In this document: positions 18,367 through 28,312 of the stretch, one piece after another
How the letters are laid out: every line of letters begins with the position of its first letter
How positions within the stretch are numbered: position 1 is the first letter of the stretch
Source: Saprospiraceae bacterium
GTDB taxonomy: Bacteria; Bacteroidota; Bacteroidia; Chitinophagales; Saprospiraceae
Assembly: GCA_029212405.1 (NCBI GenBank)
Contig: JARGNR010000026.1
Coordinates: 1 to 64,000, forward strand
DNA: 64,000 bases
Reading direction: 5' to 3'
Notes under the pieces: generated by a model
Databases searched by the model: none
The model's input: only the letters and a program-made list of their open reading frames with translations
Told to the model about the DNA's origin: nothing
Made by a program: the position numbers and the translations under genes

Positions 18367-18404
18367 CAAATATACACAATTGTGGGAAGAGGTTTCTTGC
18401 CAAA
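18367..18404 (-). promoter_or_regulatory. possible promoter with palindromic operator for the copper island
   Basis: On the minus strand TATATTTG (18374-18367) matches the Bacteroidota -7 consensus TAnnTTTG, and TTTG (18404-18401) could be the -33 box. The 26-base gap is longer than the usual 17-23. The perfect palindrome CACAATTGTG (18375-18384) lies between them, directly next to the -7 box. Transcription would start only a few bases before the ATG at 18357, so the message would be nearly leaderless. Weak evidence. Confidence 0.3.
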
Positions 18405-18769
18405 TTTTGATAATTACATGACAGATGAAGATTTATGAATGAAAATGGATCATTTTAAAATAAGAGGATTGGAAGATTTACATTAAATGATTCAATTGGA
18501 GGTATGGGTTGATTGTTTGAATCAGAAAATCATTTTTTGAATCGTATGCTTCGTATTCATTGAACTATTACCTTTTATGTAGTATGCTAATTGGATATGA
18601 AGGCAACGCGAACATGACATGGAGTAAAAGATTCTAAATCCTTTAAAAATATCGACATACAGTTTAAGTTCAAGACCCTATATTAGCATACTTTAAAGAA
18701 TTGTTCATCTTTGATTTATTTACGATTATAAATGCTATGGAAGATTTTAGAAATAGGAATATGCGATTT
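18405..18769. other. divergent intergenic region between copper island and RND operon
   Basis: About 365 bases lie between the copper-island promoter candidate and the plus-strand TolC gene. The frame upstream of 18770 is open to a possible ATG at 18701, but the sequence there does not resemble a signal peptide. I see no convincing plus-strand TTTG/TAnnTTTG pair, hairpin or RNA gene. Confidence 0.45.
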
Positions 18770-21094
18770 ATGAAGTATTTACTGTGTCTGCTTTATATAG
18801 GATTGGCCTCAATCGGTGTACATGCACAAACATCTTCAAGTATTACGATCGTACTTGATGGAGATCGAGGATCCAGTGAGTTATTAGAACAGATACAAGC
18901 AGAGGTAGCGATCCTATTGCCAGAGTATGATCTGACCTACAATGTCAAGCGTTTGGATCAATCGGATAATACCATGGCTGAATTAATTGAAGAAGGATTA
19001 GAAGATGAATCTATGGTATTGATCACCTTGGGTTTCACGTCCTCTTCTTCTTTAATTTCAAGAAATTCATACCCAAAACCAAGTATAGCAGGATTCTCTC
19101 TTCAAAGACTGGACGCCGAAAGCACAGGGATTGAAAACTTCACATTTATACAAAGTCCTTTTTCTATTCAGCAAGATTTTGAGACCTTTCAATCCATATT
19201 TCCTTTTCAACATTTAGGTGTTTTTATTCTTCCTTCGATGCAAGCTCAAGTAGCACCTTTTGTAAGATCATTTTCTAAAGGATTTGACATTCAATTTATT
19301 CCGATTTCGGATGATGTAGATTATGATATGGAGCAGTTGAACCCCAATGTCGATGCCATTTATGTACTTCCCAATTTGTACAACAAGCAAGAACAATATC
19401 AGGCATTAATCAATAAGATCAATGAAGCCAATCTTCCCTCATTCAGTTTAATCGGCAGAGATGATGTAGAAAAAGGAGTATTGGCTTCTGTAGCTCCTTC
19501 CAATTTCCTGTCAGTTTACGCAAGGAGAATTGCATTAAATGTGATGAAGGTTTTTGATGGAGAAAACCCCAAAGACTTTCCGATTCAGATCAGTGGTGTA
19601 GAAAATGACTTTGTGATTAATGTAGAAACCATGGAACGTCTTAAGATATTTCCTCCCTTTGAAGTCTTAAGTCAAGCTTCCTTGATCAATCTTGAACCAA
19701 AAATTGGAATTGAATACAGCCTTGAATCTGCTATAGCACAAGCGATACAACATAATCTTTCGTATCAATCGGCATCACAAAATGTGGACCTCCAAAATAC
19801 AGAAATCGGAATTGCGCGATCCAATGTATTGCCGGACGTAACCGCAAATTCTAGTGTCGTAACCTTGGATGGAAGTTCAGCGGAGTTTTTAAAAGCGGCA
19901 AATCAATTGACTCCCCAAACGGAGTGGACCGCAAATCTACAGCTTACACAATTGATTTATTCTCAACCTGCATGGGCCAATGTAGCCATACAAAAATCAC
20001 TGCTTCGATCTGAAGAATTGGGATTGTTATCTCAACAATTGGATTTGGTGCAGGATGTGTGTAGTAGTTACATAAATCTTCTGCTTGCTCAAGCCAACCT
20101 AAATATCCAAAATTCGAATATTCAGACGACACTCAGTAATTTAAATATTGCAAAGACAAAGGCTAAAATAGGTACAGTCAGTAATGCGGATGTCTATGGT
20201 TTTGAATCTCAATTGGCTCAAAATAAAACCTTGATGAATGATGCAAGAACAGCTAGAGAGCAAGCGCGAATTGCATTCAATCAATTGTTGAATCGTCCCT
20301 TGGATGAGGAATTTGTATTGTCGGATATCAAAAACAAAACCGACTTATTATTCCTTCAGGATAAAAGAATATTTGATCGGATTAATAACCACTATGATTT
20401 TAGGAAGTTTGCTGATTTTTTAATCAATTATGCTTTTGAAAATGCGCCTGAAATCGAACAACTGGATTGGGTAATCCGAGCTCAAGAGCAATCGTTACAA
20501 TCCAACCAACTGAGTCGATTTTTACCGCAAATTGGTATGCAAGGTTCCTGGAATAAGAGTATGGGAAGATATGGTACACGAACTTCAGATGAAACCTTTC
20601 AGGCCTTGGGGGTAGATCCCAAACAAGCCACCTGGAATGTTGGAGTAAATGCATCATTGCCTATTTTTCAAGGATTCTTACGAAATAAAAGAATTCAAAA
20701 AGATAAAATTAGTTTAGAGCAATTGAGAATAAACAAAGACTTGTTGAAGCAAAGTTTTGCCACCAATATTCGGATTTCTCTTGAGAACCTCGGAAACTCA
20801 TACAATGATATTCAGTTTACCCAGCAAGCAGAAGAAGCTAGTGGGAAATACCTGAAAATGGTGCAGGATCTGTATCGGGAAGGAGCCATCAATATTGTTA
20901 CACTGTTGGATGCACAGAATAATGCATTGGGTGCTCAATTGGGAGCCATTTCATCCCGATATCAATTCATCAATGATGCCATCATAATTGAACGATTATT
21001 TAATAACATATACATTCTGAAAAATCAAGATGAGCGTGAATCGTTTATCAATGAATATTTGACCTACCTCATTAAAAAAGATAACAATGAATAA
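18770..21094 (+). CDS. TolC-like outer-membrane factor with N-terminal ABC_sub_bind-type domain
   Basis: From ATG 18770 the product has 774 residues: a signal peptide (MKYLLCLLYIGLASIGVHAQ), a periplasmic-binding-protein-like domain (about 22-302) and a TolC outer-membrane efflux domain (about 315-757). The first domain carries YARRIALNVMKVFDGENP, matching the signature of uncharacterised ABC-type substrate-binding proteins (ABC_sub_bind). TolC hallmarks include paired helical repeats such as LLAQANLNIQNSNIQTTLSN and GVNASLPIFQG. An in-frame ATG at 18701 would add 23 residues, but the later start fits the signal peptide best. It overlaps the adaptor gene by 8 bases and is the first gene of a TolC-adaptor-pump operon. 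The binding domain may sense or capture substrate at the channel entrance; that is inference. Confidence 0.85.
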   Translation: MKYLLCLLYIGLASIGVHAQTSSSITIVLDGDRGSSELLEQIQAEVAILLPEYDLTYNVKRLDQSDNTMAELIEEGLEDESMVLITLGFTSSSSLISRNSYPKPSIAGFSLQRLDAESTGIENFTFIQSPFSIQQDFETFQSIFPFQHLGVFILPSMQAQVAPFVRSFSKGFDIQFIPISDDVDYDMEQLNPNVDAIYVLPNLYNKQEQYQALINKINEANLPSFSLIGRDDVEKGVLASVAPSNFLSVYARRIALNVMKVFDGENPKDFPIQISGVENDFVINVETMERLKIFPPFEVLSQASLINLEPKIGIEYSLESAIAQAIQHNLSYQSASQNVDLQNTEIGIARSNVLPDVTANSSVVTLDGSSAEFLKAANQLTPQTEWTANLQLTQLIYSQPAWANVAIQKSLLRSEELGLLSQQLDLVQDVCSSYINLLLAQANLNIQNSNIQTTLSNLNIAKTKAKIGTVSNADVYGFESQLAQNKTLMNDARTAREQARIAFNQLLNRPLDEEFVLSDIKNKTDLLFLQDKRIFDRINNHYDFRKFADFLINYAFENAPEIEQLDWVIRAQEQSLQSNQLSRFLPQIGMQGSWNKSMGRYGTRTSDETFQALGVDPKQATWNVGVNASLPIFQGFLRNKRIQKDKISLEQLRINKDLLKQSFATNIRISLENLGNSYNDIQFTQQAEEASGKYLKMVQDLYREGAINIVTLLDAQNNALGAQLGAISSRYQFINDAIIIERLFNNIYILKNQDERESFINEYLTYLIKKDNNE

Positions 21095-22262
21095 ATTAAT
21101 CATAGCGTGCAGTGTGTTCTGTGTTCTGTTCTTATTTGCGTGCAGCGGTTCGGAAAAAAATGCAAACTCAACTCAGTCAATTCGACCTGTGAAATACATT
21201 AATGTGGGGCAATCGGATAGAATAGGGCAACACAGTTATACCGGCTTAGCTAAAGCGCAGCAAGAAGCCAATCTTAGTTTTAAAGTGGGAGGTACCATAA
21301 ATAATATCCCTGTAAAAGTGGGGGACTTGGTTAGAAAAGGACAAGTTCTGGCTCGTTTGGATGCAACGGATTATCAAGTAAATTATGATCAATCTGTCGC
21401 AAACGATCAGAATTCCAAAGCGCAAATAGGAAGTGCTGAAGCGCAATTGGAAAATGCCAAATCCAATCTGAAAACGGCACGTTCCAACTATAAAAGGTTT
21501 GAGAAGTTGTATGAAAACAATAGTATATCTATCAGCGATTTTGAACAAGCGAAATCCTCTTTTTTGAGTGCTGATGCATCTTTTAAAGCAGCAGAAAAGC
21601 AAGTGGAAGCCGCCAAAGCAGGAGAAAGGTCTTCATCCAGCATGGTGAGATCCGCTTCAAATCAAGTGAATTATACCCAATTGAAAGCTCCGTTTTCAGG
21701 AATTATTTCTCGTATTAATGTAGAAGAAAATGAAGTGGTAGGGCAGGGTAGCCCAGTGATTGAAATTAATTCTGTTACAAATCCTGACGTTGAGGTAGGT
21801 GTGTCTGAAAATGCAATTTCAGAGATCAAAGCTCAGCAAAAAGTGAAGGTGCAGTTCAGGACCTTACACGATAAAATGTTTGAGGGTGTAGTCCATGAGA
21901 TTGGATATAGTTCGAATGCAAGTACCTACCCTGTGACTATCCGACTTATAGAGAGTGATGAGAGAATCCGCCCGGGAATGCCAGCGAGTGCAGTGTTTTC
22001 GTTTGACGATCATCATTCCAATGCATCGGCTTTATTAGTGCCGCCAAGTTCAGTGGGTGAAGACAATGAAGGGAACTTTGTGTATACGTTAGTAGAAGAA
22101 GGAGAGCATTATCGATGTAAAAAGAAAAATGTGAAAATTGGAGAATTGTCAGATAATGGGTTTGAAATCATATCTGGCCTGAGCAATGGTGAAAAAGTGG
22201 CTGCTGCTGGATTAAATGTACTGCGGGATGATATGCTCGTGAGTCTGTATCAAAAGAAATAG
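21087..22262 (+). CDS. RND efflux periplasmic adaptor, lipoprotein
   Basis: The 391-residue protein has a lipobox (LFACS, Cys19) and the HlyD/AcrA layout: barrel-sandwich strand GLAKAQQEANLSFKVGG, an alpha hairpin (about 100-190), the second lipoyl half (YTQLKAPFSGIISRINVEEN), a beta-barrel and a membrane-proximal domain. It links the RND pump encoded 6 bases downstream to the TolC partner encoded upstream. The typical HAE1 partner set suggests drugs, bile-like compounds or other amphiphiles rather than metals. No His/Met/Cys-rich extensions are present, in contrast to the CusB-like adaptor of the neighbouring copper island. Confidence 0.9.
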   Translation: MNKLIIACSVFCVLFLFACSGSEKNANSTQSIRPVKYINVGQSDRIGQHSYTGLAKAQQEANLSFKVGGTINNIPVKVGDLVRKGQVLARLDATDYQVNYDQSVANDQNSKAQIGSAEAQLENAKSNLKTARSNYKRFEKLYENNSISISDFEQAKSSFLSADASFKAAEKQVEAAKAGERSSSSMVRSASNQVNYTQLKAPFSGIISRINVEENEVVGQGSPVIEINSVTNPDVEVGVSENAISEIKAQQKVKVQFRTLHDKMFEGVVHEIGYSSNASTYPVTIRLIESDERIRPGMPASAVFSFDDHHSNASALLVPPSSVGEDNEGNFVYTLVEEGEHYRCKKKNVKIGELSDNGFEIISGLSNGEKVAAAGLNVLRDDMLVSLYQKK

Positions 22263-22268
22263 GTCACC

Positions 22269-25200
22269 ATGAATTTAACAGAATTTACAATAGAAAGGAG
22301 TCGAATTGCGATATCGGTTTTTGTGCTGCTTGCTGTCATGGGGATGGCGAGTTACTTTACACTTTCTCAAAATTCCATGCCTCCGTATGCGGTTCGGGTA
22401 GCCTCCGTTGTTGCTCCTTTTCCTGGTGCAAGCCCCGAGCGAGTAGAGAATCTGGTGTCTCGAAAAATCGAAGAGAAGATACAGGAAATTCCAGAGTTAA
22501 AGGAAATCAATACCCAATCACGATCTGGACTTTCTGTGGCTACTATAATCCTAAAGGACGAAGTGGCTCCTGAGAAATTACAAAGTATTTGGGACAGAGT
22601 GAGGCGTAAATTGAATACAATTAAGTTTCCAGACGGTGTCAAATACAACTTGAGGGATGATGACATAGGTGAAGTGTATGGAATTATGTTGGGGCTCGTT
22701 TCAGAGAATGATCTGAACGGGCAAATGGACTTTTCTTATGCCGAAATGAAGAAAATTGCAGATGATATCAGAGATGAGATTATTGCACTCAACGAAGCAG
22801 CAAAAGTGGAGATTGGAGGTCATCAGACAGAGCAAATTTTCGTTGAGTTTGACAATGCTCAAATGGCCAGTCTCAATATTACAGCAGCTCAAGTTCAGGG
22901 TATATTGGCGGGTACAAATATTCTCTATTCAGGGGGTGAACTCAATATTGGAGATGAACGAATTATTATCGAACCTACGGGAAATTTTGATAATGTAAAT
23001 GATATTAAGAATACGATTATTCGGGTACAAAATGGACAAGCATTATTATTGCAGGATATTGCAAAAATAACCCGTGGCTACGAACAACCTGAAAGCCAAA
23101 TCATCAAGGTAGACGGGAAAAGGGCATTATCGTTGTCGATTGCGTTAAAAGATGGAGCCAATGTGGTCAATTTGGGAATCGTTATTGATGAAAAAATAGG
23201 TGAGATCAATCAGACGCTACCCATTGGATTGGAGTTAAAAAGACTTTCTTCTTTAGATAAATATGTAGATGCTGAAGTCAGTAACTTTGTTAGTAATTTG
23301 ATTCAGACCGTAGGGTTAGTTTTAATCGTAATGTTGATCTTTTTAGGATTTAGAACGGGATTGATCATTGCGTCCTTGGTGCCTATGGTCATTTTGGCAA
23401 CGTTCTTATTTATGGGCATGTTTGGTCAAGGCATTAATCAAGTAACATTAGCTGCATTGATCATGGCTCTTGGTTTGATGGTGGATAATGGAGTAGTCGT
23501 CGCTGAAACCGTTTTGGTGAAGATTGAAGACGGACTTAGTAAGCTGCAATCGGTAAAAGAAGCATGTGATGAGTTGATTATTCCCTTGTTGATTTCTACG
23601 CTTACTACTTCTGTTGCATTTATGTCATTCTACTTGGCAGAAGGCACTATGGGCGATATTGTGGGTCCTTTGTTTGTTGTCATATCTATCGCTTTAGTAT
23701 GTTCCTGGGTTTTGTCCATGACTATGGTTACGATGATGTGTTTTTACTTTCTGAAAGTGCAGAAACAAGCAAAAGAAAAGCAAAGTATTGTAGATCGATC
23801 TATTGATTATTTGAAGGATCAATATGAGAAATTGATCAATGTGGCACTTCGGCATAAAGTCGTTTCTTTGGTATCCGTATTTGGTCTCTTTTTTGGATCA
23901 TTGATGCTGTTTGGTCAGATTCCTTTTCTATTTTTTCCAGATTCAGAACGGAACTTGATTACGGTAGATATTAAGCTGCCTCAAGGTACTCGATTAGAAA
24001 CGACATCAGCACTAGTTGAAGAGTTAGAGGCGTATATTTTGGGGGCTCTTCAAGTTAATGAGAATAGAAAGAGAGGGGTGTTGGATTGGTCAGCTTTTGT
24101 TGGCAAAGGACCAGAATCATATGATTTGGGATATTCTCCAGATGAGGCCAATGCAAATTATGCGCACATGTTGGTCAATACTTCCTCGGGAGATCATAAT
24201 GGATATGTCATAGCCAAATTGGATAGTTTTTCATTTGCTAGTTTTCCTACCGCTGACATCAAAGTGAAAAGATTAAGTTCAGGAGGTGGAGGAACTCCAA
24301 TAGAAATTAAGGTATTCGGAAATGATGGAAATGTGCTCTCCGAAATTTCAAAAAATATTAAAACCAAATTGAATGACCAGACTGGATCAAAAAATGTCAA
24401 AGACAATTGGGGACCTAAAACCAAAAAGATTGTTATTGATATAGATCCGCTTAAAACACAAAATGCGGGGTTGACCAATCAGGATATTGCCATCTCTTTA
24501 AAGACGGCGTTGAATGGTTTTGATATTGGCAATTATCGAGAAGGAAAGGATAATATCAGTATCATCATGAGAGATATCAACCACGATAGAGTTAAGATTG
24601 AAAATATCGAAAGCATAAATATTTATTCACAAAATACAGGAATCAACGTGCCTTTATCTCAAGTGGCTGAACTTGAAGTAGTTTGGCAATTTGCCAATAT
24701 TTTAAGGTCGGATCTTAAACGAAGTATCAACATTTCATCTCAAGTGAGAGAAGGTGGGAATGCGAGTGAAATAATGGGAGCAGTCACTCCTTGGCTCAAA
24801 GATCAACAAGAAAATAATTGGCCTCGTGGGTATACGTATAAGTTAGGTGGTGATGCTGAAAATTCCGCTGAATCCATGGGTGCAGTTGCAGCTTGGTTAC
24901 CGATGGCTTTTTTCATTATAATAATGTTATTGATTATTCAGTTCAACTCCTTCCGAAAAACATTTATTGTTTTGATGACCATACCATTAGGTGTGATAGG
25001 GGTGATTTTTGGTCTACTCATATTACGATCCTATTTTGGATTCTTCGCCTTTTTAGGAATAATATCCCTTGCTGGAATTATAATAAATAACGCCATTGTT
25101 CTCATTGATCGAATAGAAATTGAATCTAACTTGAATGAAAATTTAGTAGGAGCCATCAAAACCGCATGTTTGCAACGATTTAGGCCGATTATGTTGACGA

Positions 25201-25382
25201 CCTTTACTACTGTGTTAGGGATGATTCCACTGTATCTTGGAGGAGGAATTATGTGGGAACCTCTTGCTGCGGCTATTATGTTTGGACTGCTATTTGGGAC
25301 CATCGTTACATTGATTTTTGTTCCTGTATGTTATGTCTTATTTTATAATCGTAAAAAGAAAGCAGTCATTGTAGAATCTTAA
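22269..25382 (+). CDS. RND efflux permease (HAE1-like)
   Basis: The 1037-residue inner-membrane pump has the duplicated RND layout of 12 helices and two large periplasmic loops, and its length is normal for the family. The TM4 proton-relay region reads GLMVDNGVVVAE with Asp406; the second Asp of AcrB is replaced by Asn407, as in many Bacteroidota homologues. TM10-11 carries GIIINNAIVLIDRIE. It uses proton influx to drive efflux through the adaptor and the TolC fusion encoded just upstream. The operon order is TolC, adaptor, pump, with an 8-base overlap and then a 6-base gap, so all three are co-transcribed. Substrate unknown. Confidence 0.92.
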   Translation: MNLTEFTIERSRIAISVFVLLAVMGMASYFTLSQNSMPPYAVRVASVVAPFPGASPERVENLVSRKIEEKIQEIPELKEINTQSRSGLSVATIILKDEVAPEKLQSIWDRVRRKLNTIKFPDGVKYNLRDDDIGEVYGIMLGLVSENDLNGQMDFSYAEMKKIADDIRDEIIALNEAAKVEIGGHQTEQIFVEFDNAQMASLNITAAQVQGILAGTNILYSGGELNIGDERIIIEPTGNFDNVNDIKNTIIRVQNGQALLLQDIAKITRGYEQPESQIIKVDGKRALSLSIALKDGANVVNLGIVIDEKIGEINQTLPIGLELKRLSSLDKYVDAEVSNFVSNLIQTVGLVLIVMLIFLGFRTGLIIASLVPMVILATFLFMGMFGQGINQVTLAALIMALGLMVDNGVVVAETVLVKIEDGLSKLQSVKEACDELIIPLLISTLTTSVAFMSFYLAEGTMGDIVGPLFVVISIALVCSWVLSMTMVTMMCFYFLKVQKQAKEKQSIVDRSIDYLKDQYEKLINVALRHKVVSLVSVFGLFFGSLMLFGQIPFLFFPDSERNLITVDIKLPQGTRLETTSALVEELEAYILGALQVNENRKRGVLDWSAFVGKGPESYDLGYSPDEANANYAHMLVNTSSGDHNGYVIAKLDSFSFASFPTADIKVKRLSSGGGGTPIEIKVFGNDGNVLSEISKNIKTKLNDQTGSKNVKDNWGPKTKKIVIDIDPLKTQNAGLTNQDIAISLKTALNGFDIGNYREGKDNISIIMRDINHDRVKIENIESINIYSQNTGINVPLSQVAELEVVWQFANILRSDLKRSINISSQVREGGNASEIMGAVTPWLKDQQENNWPRGYTYKLGGDAENSAESMGAVAAWLPMAFFIIIMLLIIQFNSFRKTFIVLMTIPLGVIGVIFGLLILRSYFGFFAFLGIISLAGIIINNAIVLIDRIEIESNLNENLVGAIKTACLQRFRPIMLTTFTTVLGMIPLYLGGGIMWEPLAAAIMFGLLFGTIVTLIFVPVCYVLFYNRKKKAVIVES

Positions 25383-25447
25383 ACTAAAAATTTGAATTGA
25401 AAGTACGTTTTTAGGATTCTTCAATTTCTTAGTATAATCAGTTAACA

Positions 25448-26116
25448 ATGAAAGTAATCATCACAGGTTCAACAGGTATGGTTGGAAAAGCAGTAGTAAT
25501 CGAATGTTTGGAAGATGAAGAGGTCCAAGAAGTCTTGGTAATCAATCGAAACAAAATCGATATCACACACTCAAAATTAAAAGAGGTGATCGTAACGGAT
25601 TTTGACAACATCGCAGATATTAAAAACGTATTACAAGGCTATGATGCCTGCTTTCATTGTATGGGTATTTCTGCAATTGGAAAGTCAGAAGAGGATTATG
25701 ACAAAATAACTTTTGGATACACCAAATCCTTGGTAGATTTATGTTTTGAATTGAATCCCAATATGGTGTTCAATTATGTTTCTGGAAAGGGGACAGACAG
25801 TACGGAAAAAGGAAATACCATGTGGGCCAGAGTAAAAGGAAAAACTGAAAATTACATTCTAGGAAAGGGTTTTAAAGATGCATACATGTTTCGACCTGGA
25901 GCCATTTTACCTGAAAAAGGAGTAAAATCTAAAACTGGATGGTACAATGCAATTTATGTAGTAATGCGTCCATTTTTTCCTTTAATGTATAAAATGAATT
26001 CTATTACATCCAGCTCTAACTTGGGCAAAGCCATGATTAATAGTCTTAGATTTCCCCAAACAAATAAACACCTGGAGAACCCGGAAATTAACTCTTTAGC
26101 GAATAGAAAACAGTAA
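25448..26116 (+). CDS. NAD(P)-dependent epimerase/oxidoreductase-like protein
   Basis: The 222-residue protein begins with a Rossmann nucleotide motif (TGSTGMVG, residues 6-13) and has the strand pattern of atypical short-chain dehydrogenases of the HTATIP2/NmrA-like type. YVSGKGTDSTEKGNTMWARVKGK contains the catalytic-like Ser and Lys region but no clear Tyr-x3-Lys. It lies 65 bases after the RND pump gene and may or may not share its transcript. It converges with the molybdenum hydroxylase gene. The substrate cannot be predicted. Confidence 0.8.
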   Translation: MKVIITGSTGMVGKAVVIECLEDEEVQEVLVINRNKIDITHSKLKEVIVTDFDNIADIKNVLQGYDACFHCMGISAIGKSEEDYDKITFGYTKSLVDLCFELNPNMVFNYVSGKGTDSTEKGNTMWARVKGKTENYILGKGFKDAYMFRPGAILPEKGVKSKTGWYNAIYVVMRPFFPLMYKMNSITSSSNLGKAMINSLRFPQTNKHLENPEINSLANRKQ

Positions 26117-26137
26117 GCGTTTTATAGGTTTTAAACC

Positions 26138-28312
26138 TTACAGCTTCAAGGGCAAATCGGTCAATCGTTTACCTGTAATTCTCCGTACTGCATTTCCAAT
26201 TGCAGCTCCAATTGGTCCCAATGGAGGTTCACCTACAGGAAGAGGAATATCCACTCCTTGAATCAAGTGCACATCTATTTCTTTTGGCGCATCTTTCATC
26301 AAAGCCATGTCGTAAGCACCATAAATGATCGGGTAGAGACGACCATCTTTCAAGGTCATTTTTTCATGCAATACTGCACTGATGCCCATAATAATAGATC
26401 CTTCACATTGTGCTTTTACTTGATCTGGATTCACGGCAAAACCACAATCCAACACACAGGTAACTTTCTCAACTTTTATTTTTTGGTCAGTGACAGAAAC
26501 TTCCACTACATGCGCACAAGGCGAACCTGCATCAATTGAGGCTGCCAGTCCCATTGCTCGATTATTACTTACATCGGAGTGGAAATCAGTCATTGCTACT
26601 GCTTTTTGGATGACATTTTTTATTCGTTCTCCCTTTTCATCGTTGGACAACATCTCCAATCTGAATTCAACTGGATTTCTTTCTGCTTTAATAGACATCT
26701 CATCAATGAAGCTTTCAATTGCAAAGGTGTTGGCCAATAATCCCAAACTTCTCCACCAGCTCGTAGCAAAAGGCAATGTGGTGTGCCACTGAACAGCTCT
26801 ATAGTTAGGGATTGCATTGTACATGATGTTGCCCCCTCTCATTGCCCCTACATCCGTGCCAAGAACGGAATGCATTGCAGCTGGCATGAGGACAGAATTT
26901 ATAGCTACATCCCCACTAGCATAATGATGTTCCAGATGTTCTAATGACCCATTTTCAGTCAACCTACCTTTCATGATATGATGGGTAGGTGGTCTGAATG
27001 TATCGTTTTGAAACTCTTCTTTTCGTGTGAAAAAATATTTGACGGGTCTTCCTACTTCTCTAGACATGATGGCTGCTTGCACCGCATGACTCGTGTTTAA
27101 CCTTCTGCCAAATCCACCTCCTAGATACGTACATATAATATTCACATTTTCAGGTTCTAAGCCTAAAGCCTCAGCGACTTGTTTCTGTGTTATGCCGATT
27201 ACTTGCGTGGATAAAATGACCGTAGCTTTTCCGTCTTTTACGGAAGCTACCGCTCCATTAGGTTCCATTTGTGCGTGAGCTCCAATCGGACTAGTAAATT
27301 CATAAATTGTTGCATTTGGATCATCGGAATCTATAGTAGCACCCTCTTTTTGGGTAATCATTTTATTTCCGTTCCCTACTTTCAACAAGTCCCGAATGCC
27401 CTCTTCTGTCCATTCTTTTGATTTTTCCCACTCTACTTTTACTTTTCTTTTGGCTGCCAATGCTTCTGGGAAACTATTGGCGATAATCCCAACCCAGCCT
27501 TCTTGCTCTATGATTTTTACTACGCCAGGCATCGAAATGGCATTGGTTGTGTCAACGGACTTTAGTGTAGCTCCCACATGTTCAGGACGAATTACAGTAG
27601 CATGAAGCATATTGGGCAAAGAGGCATCCATTCCAAACACGGGTTCTCCTTTGATCTTAGCCAATTGATCGATTCGTTTTACAGGTTTACCGACGTATTT
27701 ATAGCTTGAAATAGGTTTCAATTCTGGTGTCTCTGGTAGCTTCCATTCCTTGATTTTTGACGCCACTTCTGCGTAGGTTAGGTTTTTACCGCCTCCTGAA
27801 AATACGCCATTGGATATACTTACTGCTTCAACGGCAACTCCAAGTAATCCAGCTGCTTCCTGGTGAATCATTAGGCGCATGGTAGCGGCCATTTCCCTTA
27901 ACGGCTGGAAGAGCTGAGCGATAGAAAGACTGCCTCCGGTACTCATTCCATCAACTATTCCCGTATCTGTTGCGGCTGCTTTCACCATTACCTGATTCAT
28001 ATTGACTTCCATTTCATCCGCTACAATCTGAGCAAGTCCAGTAAACGTACCTTGCCCCATCTCTACTTTGGGTGAATGCAAAATGATGGAATTTTCGTTC
28101 GTGATTTCAAACCAAAGGTTGGCTTCTGTTCCAGAACCTGAATAAGGAGGAACCAGAGTTTCAGCCATTTCTAGTACTGTTCGGCGGAGTGGATTTCGGA
28201 ATACATACGTACCCAAAGCCAATACACCGATCGTTCCTATGCTTCCACGGATTAAAAATTTCCTTCTGGAGCTACTTTTTGGGTTTTTATTTGCGTTGGA
28301 TTGTAGTGTCAT
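26138..28312 (-). CDS. molybdopterin-binding subunit of an isoquinoline 1-oxidoreductase-type enzyme
   Basis: The 724-residue protein starts with a Tat-like signal (SSRRKFLIRGSIGTIGVLAL) and has the xanthine-oxidase-family molybdenum subunit layout. Features include the MPT-binding Gly-rich loop (YLGGGFGRRLNTSHAVQA, about 400-420) and a C-terminal GEPPLGPIGAAIGNAV carrying the catalytic Glu (about 695). IorB/periplasmic aldehyde dehydrogenase subunits have this split arrangement. The enzyme hydroxylates aldehydes or N-heterocycles using water and passes electrons to the 2Fe-2S subunit encoded just upstream (4-base overlap) and then to a cytochrome c. Tat export places it in the periplasm. Substrate unknown. 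Confidence 0.9.
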   Translation of the reverse strand: MTLQSNANKNPKSSSRRKFLIRGSIGTIGVLALGTYVFRNPLRRTVLEMAETLVPPYSGSGTEANLWFEITNENSIILHSPKVEMGQGTFTGLAQIVADEMEVNMNQVMVKAAATDTGIVDGMSTGGSLSIAQLFQPLREMAATMRLMIHQEAAGLLGVAVEAVSISNGVFSGGGKNLTYAEVASKIKEWKLPETPELKPISSYKYVGKPVKRIDQLAKIKGEPVFGMDASLPNMLHATVIRPEHVGATLKSVDTTNAISMPGVVKIIEQEGWVGIIANSFPEALAAKRKVKVEWEKSKEWTEEGIRDLLKVGNGNKMITQKEGATIDSDDPNATIYEFTSPIGAHAQMEPNGAVASVKDGKATVILSTQVIGITQKQVAEALGLEPENVNIICTYLGGGFGRRLNTSHAVQAAIMSREVGRPVKYFFTRKEEFQNDTFRPPTHHIMKGRLTENGSLEHLEHHYASGDVAINSVLMPAAMHSVLGTDVGAMRGGNIMYNAIPNYRAVQWHTTLPFATSWWRSLGLLANTFAIESFIDEMSIKAERNPVEFRLEMLSNDEKGERIKNVIQKAVAMTDFHSDVSNNRAMGLAASIDAGSPCAHVVEVSVTDQKIKVEKVTCVLDCGFAVNPDQVKAQCEGSIIMGISAVLHEKMTLKDGRLYPIIYGAYDMALMKDAPKEIDVHLIQGVDIPLPVGEPPLGPIGAAIGNAVRRITGKRLTDLPLKL

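Noticed and set aside
18701-18769. Longer N-terminus of the TolC fusion from ATG 18701
   Set aside because: The added residues are not signal-peptide-like, and the signal begins at ATG 18770.
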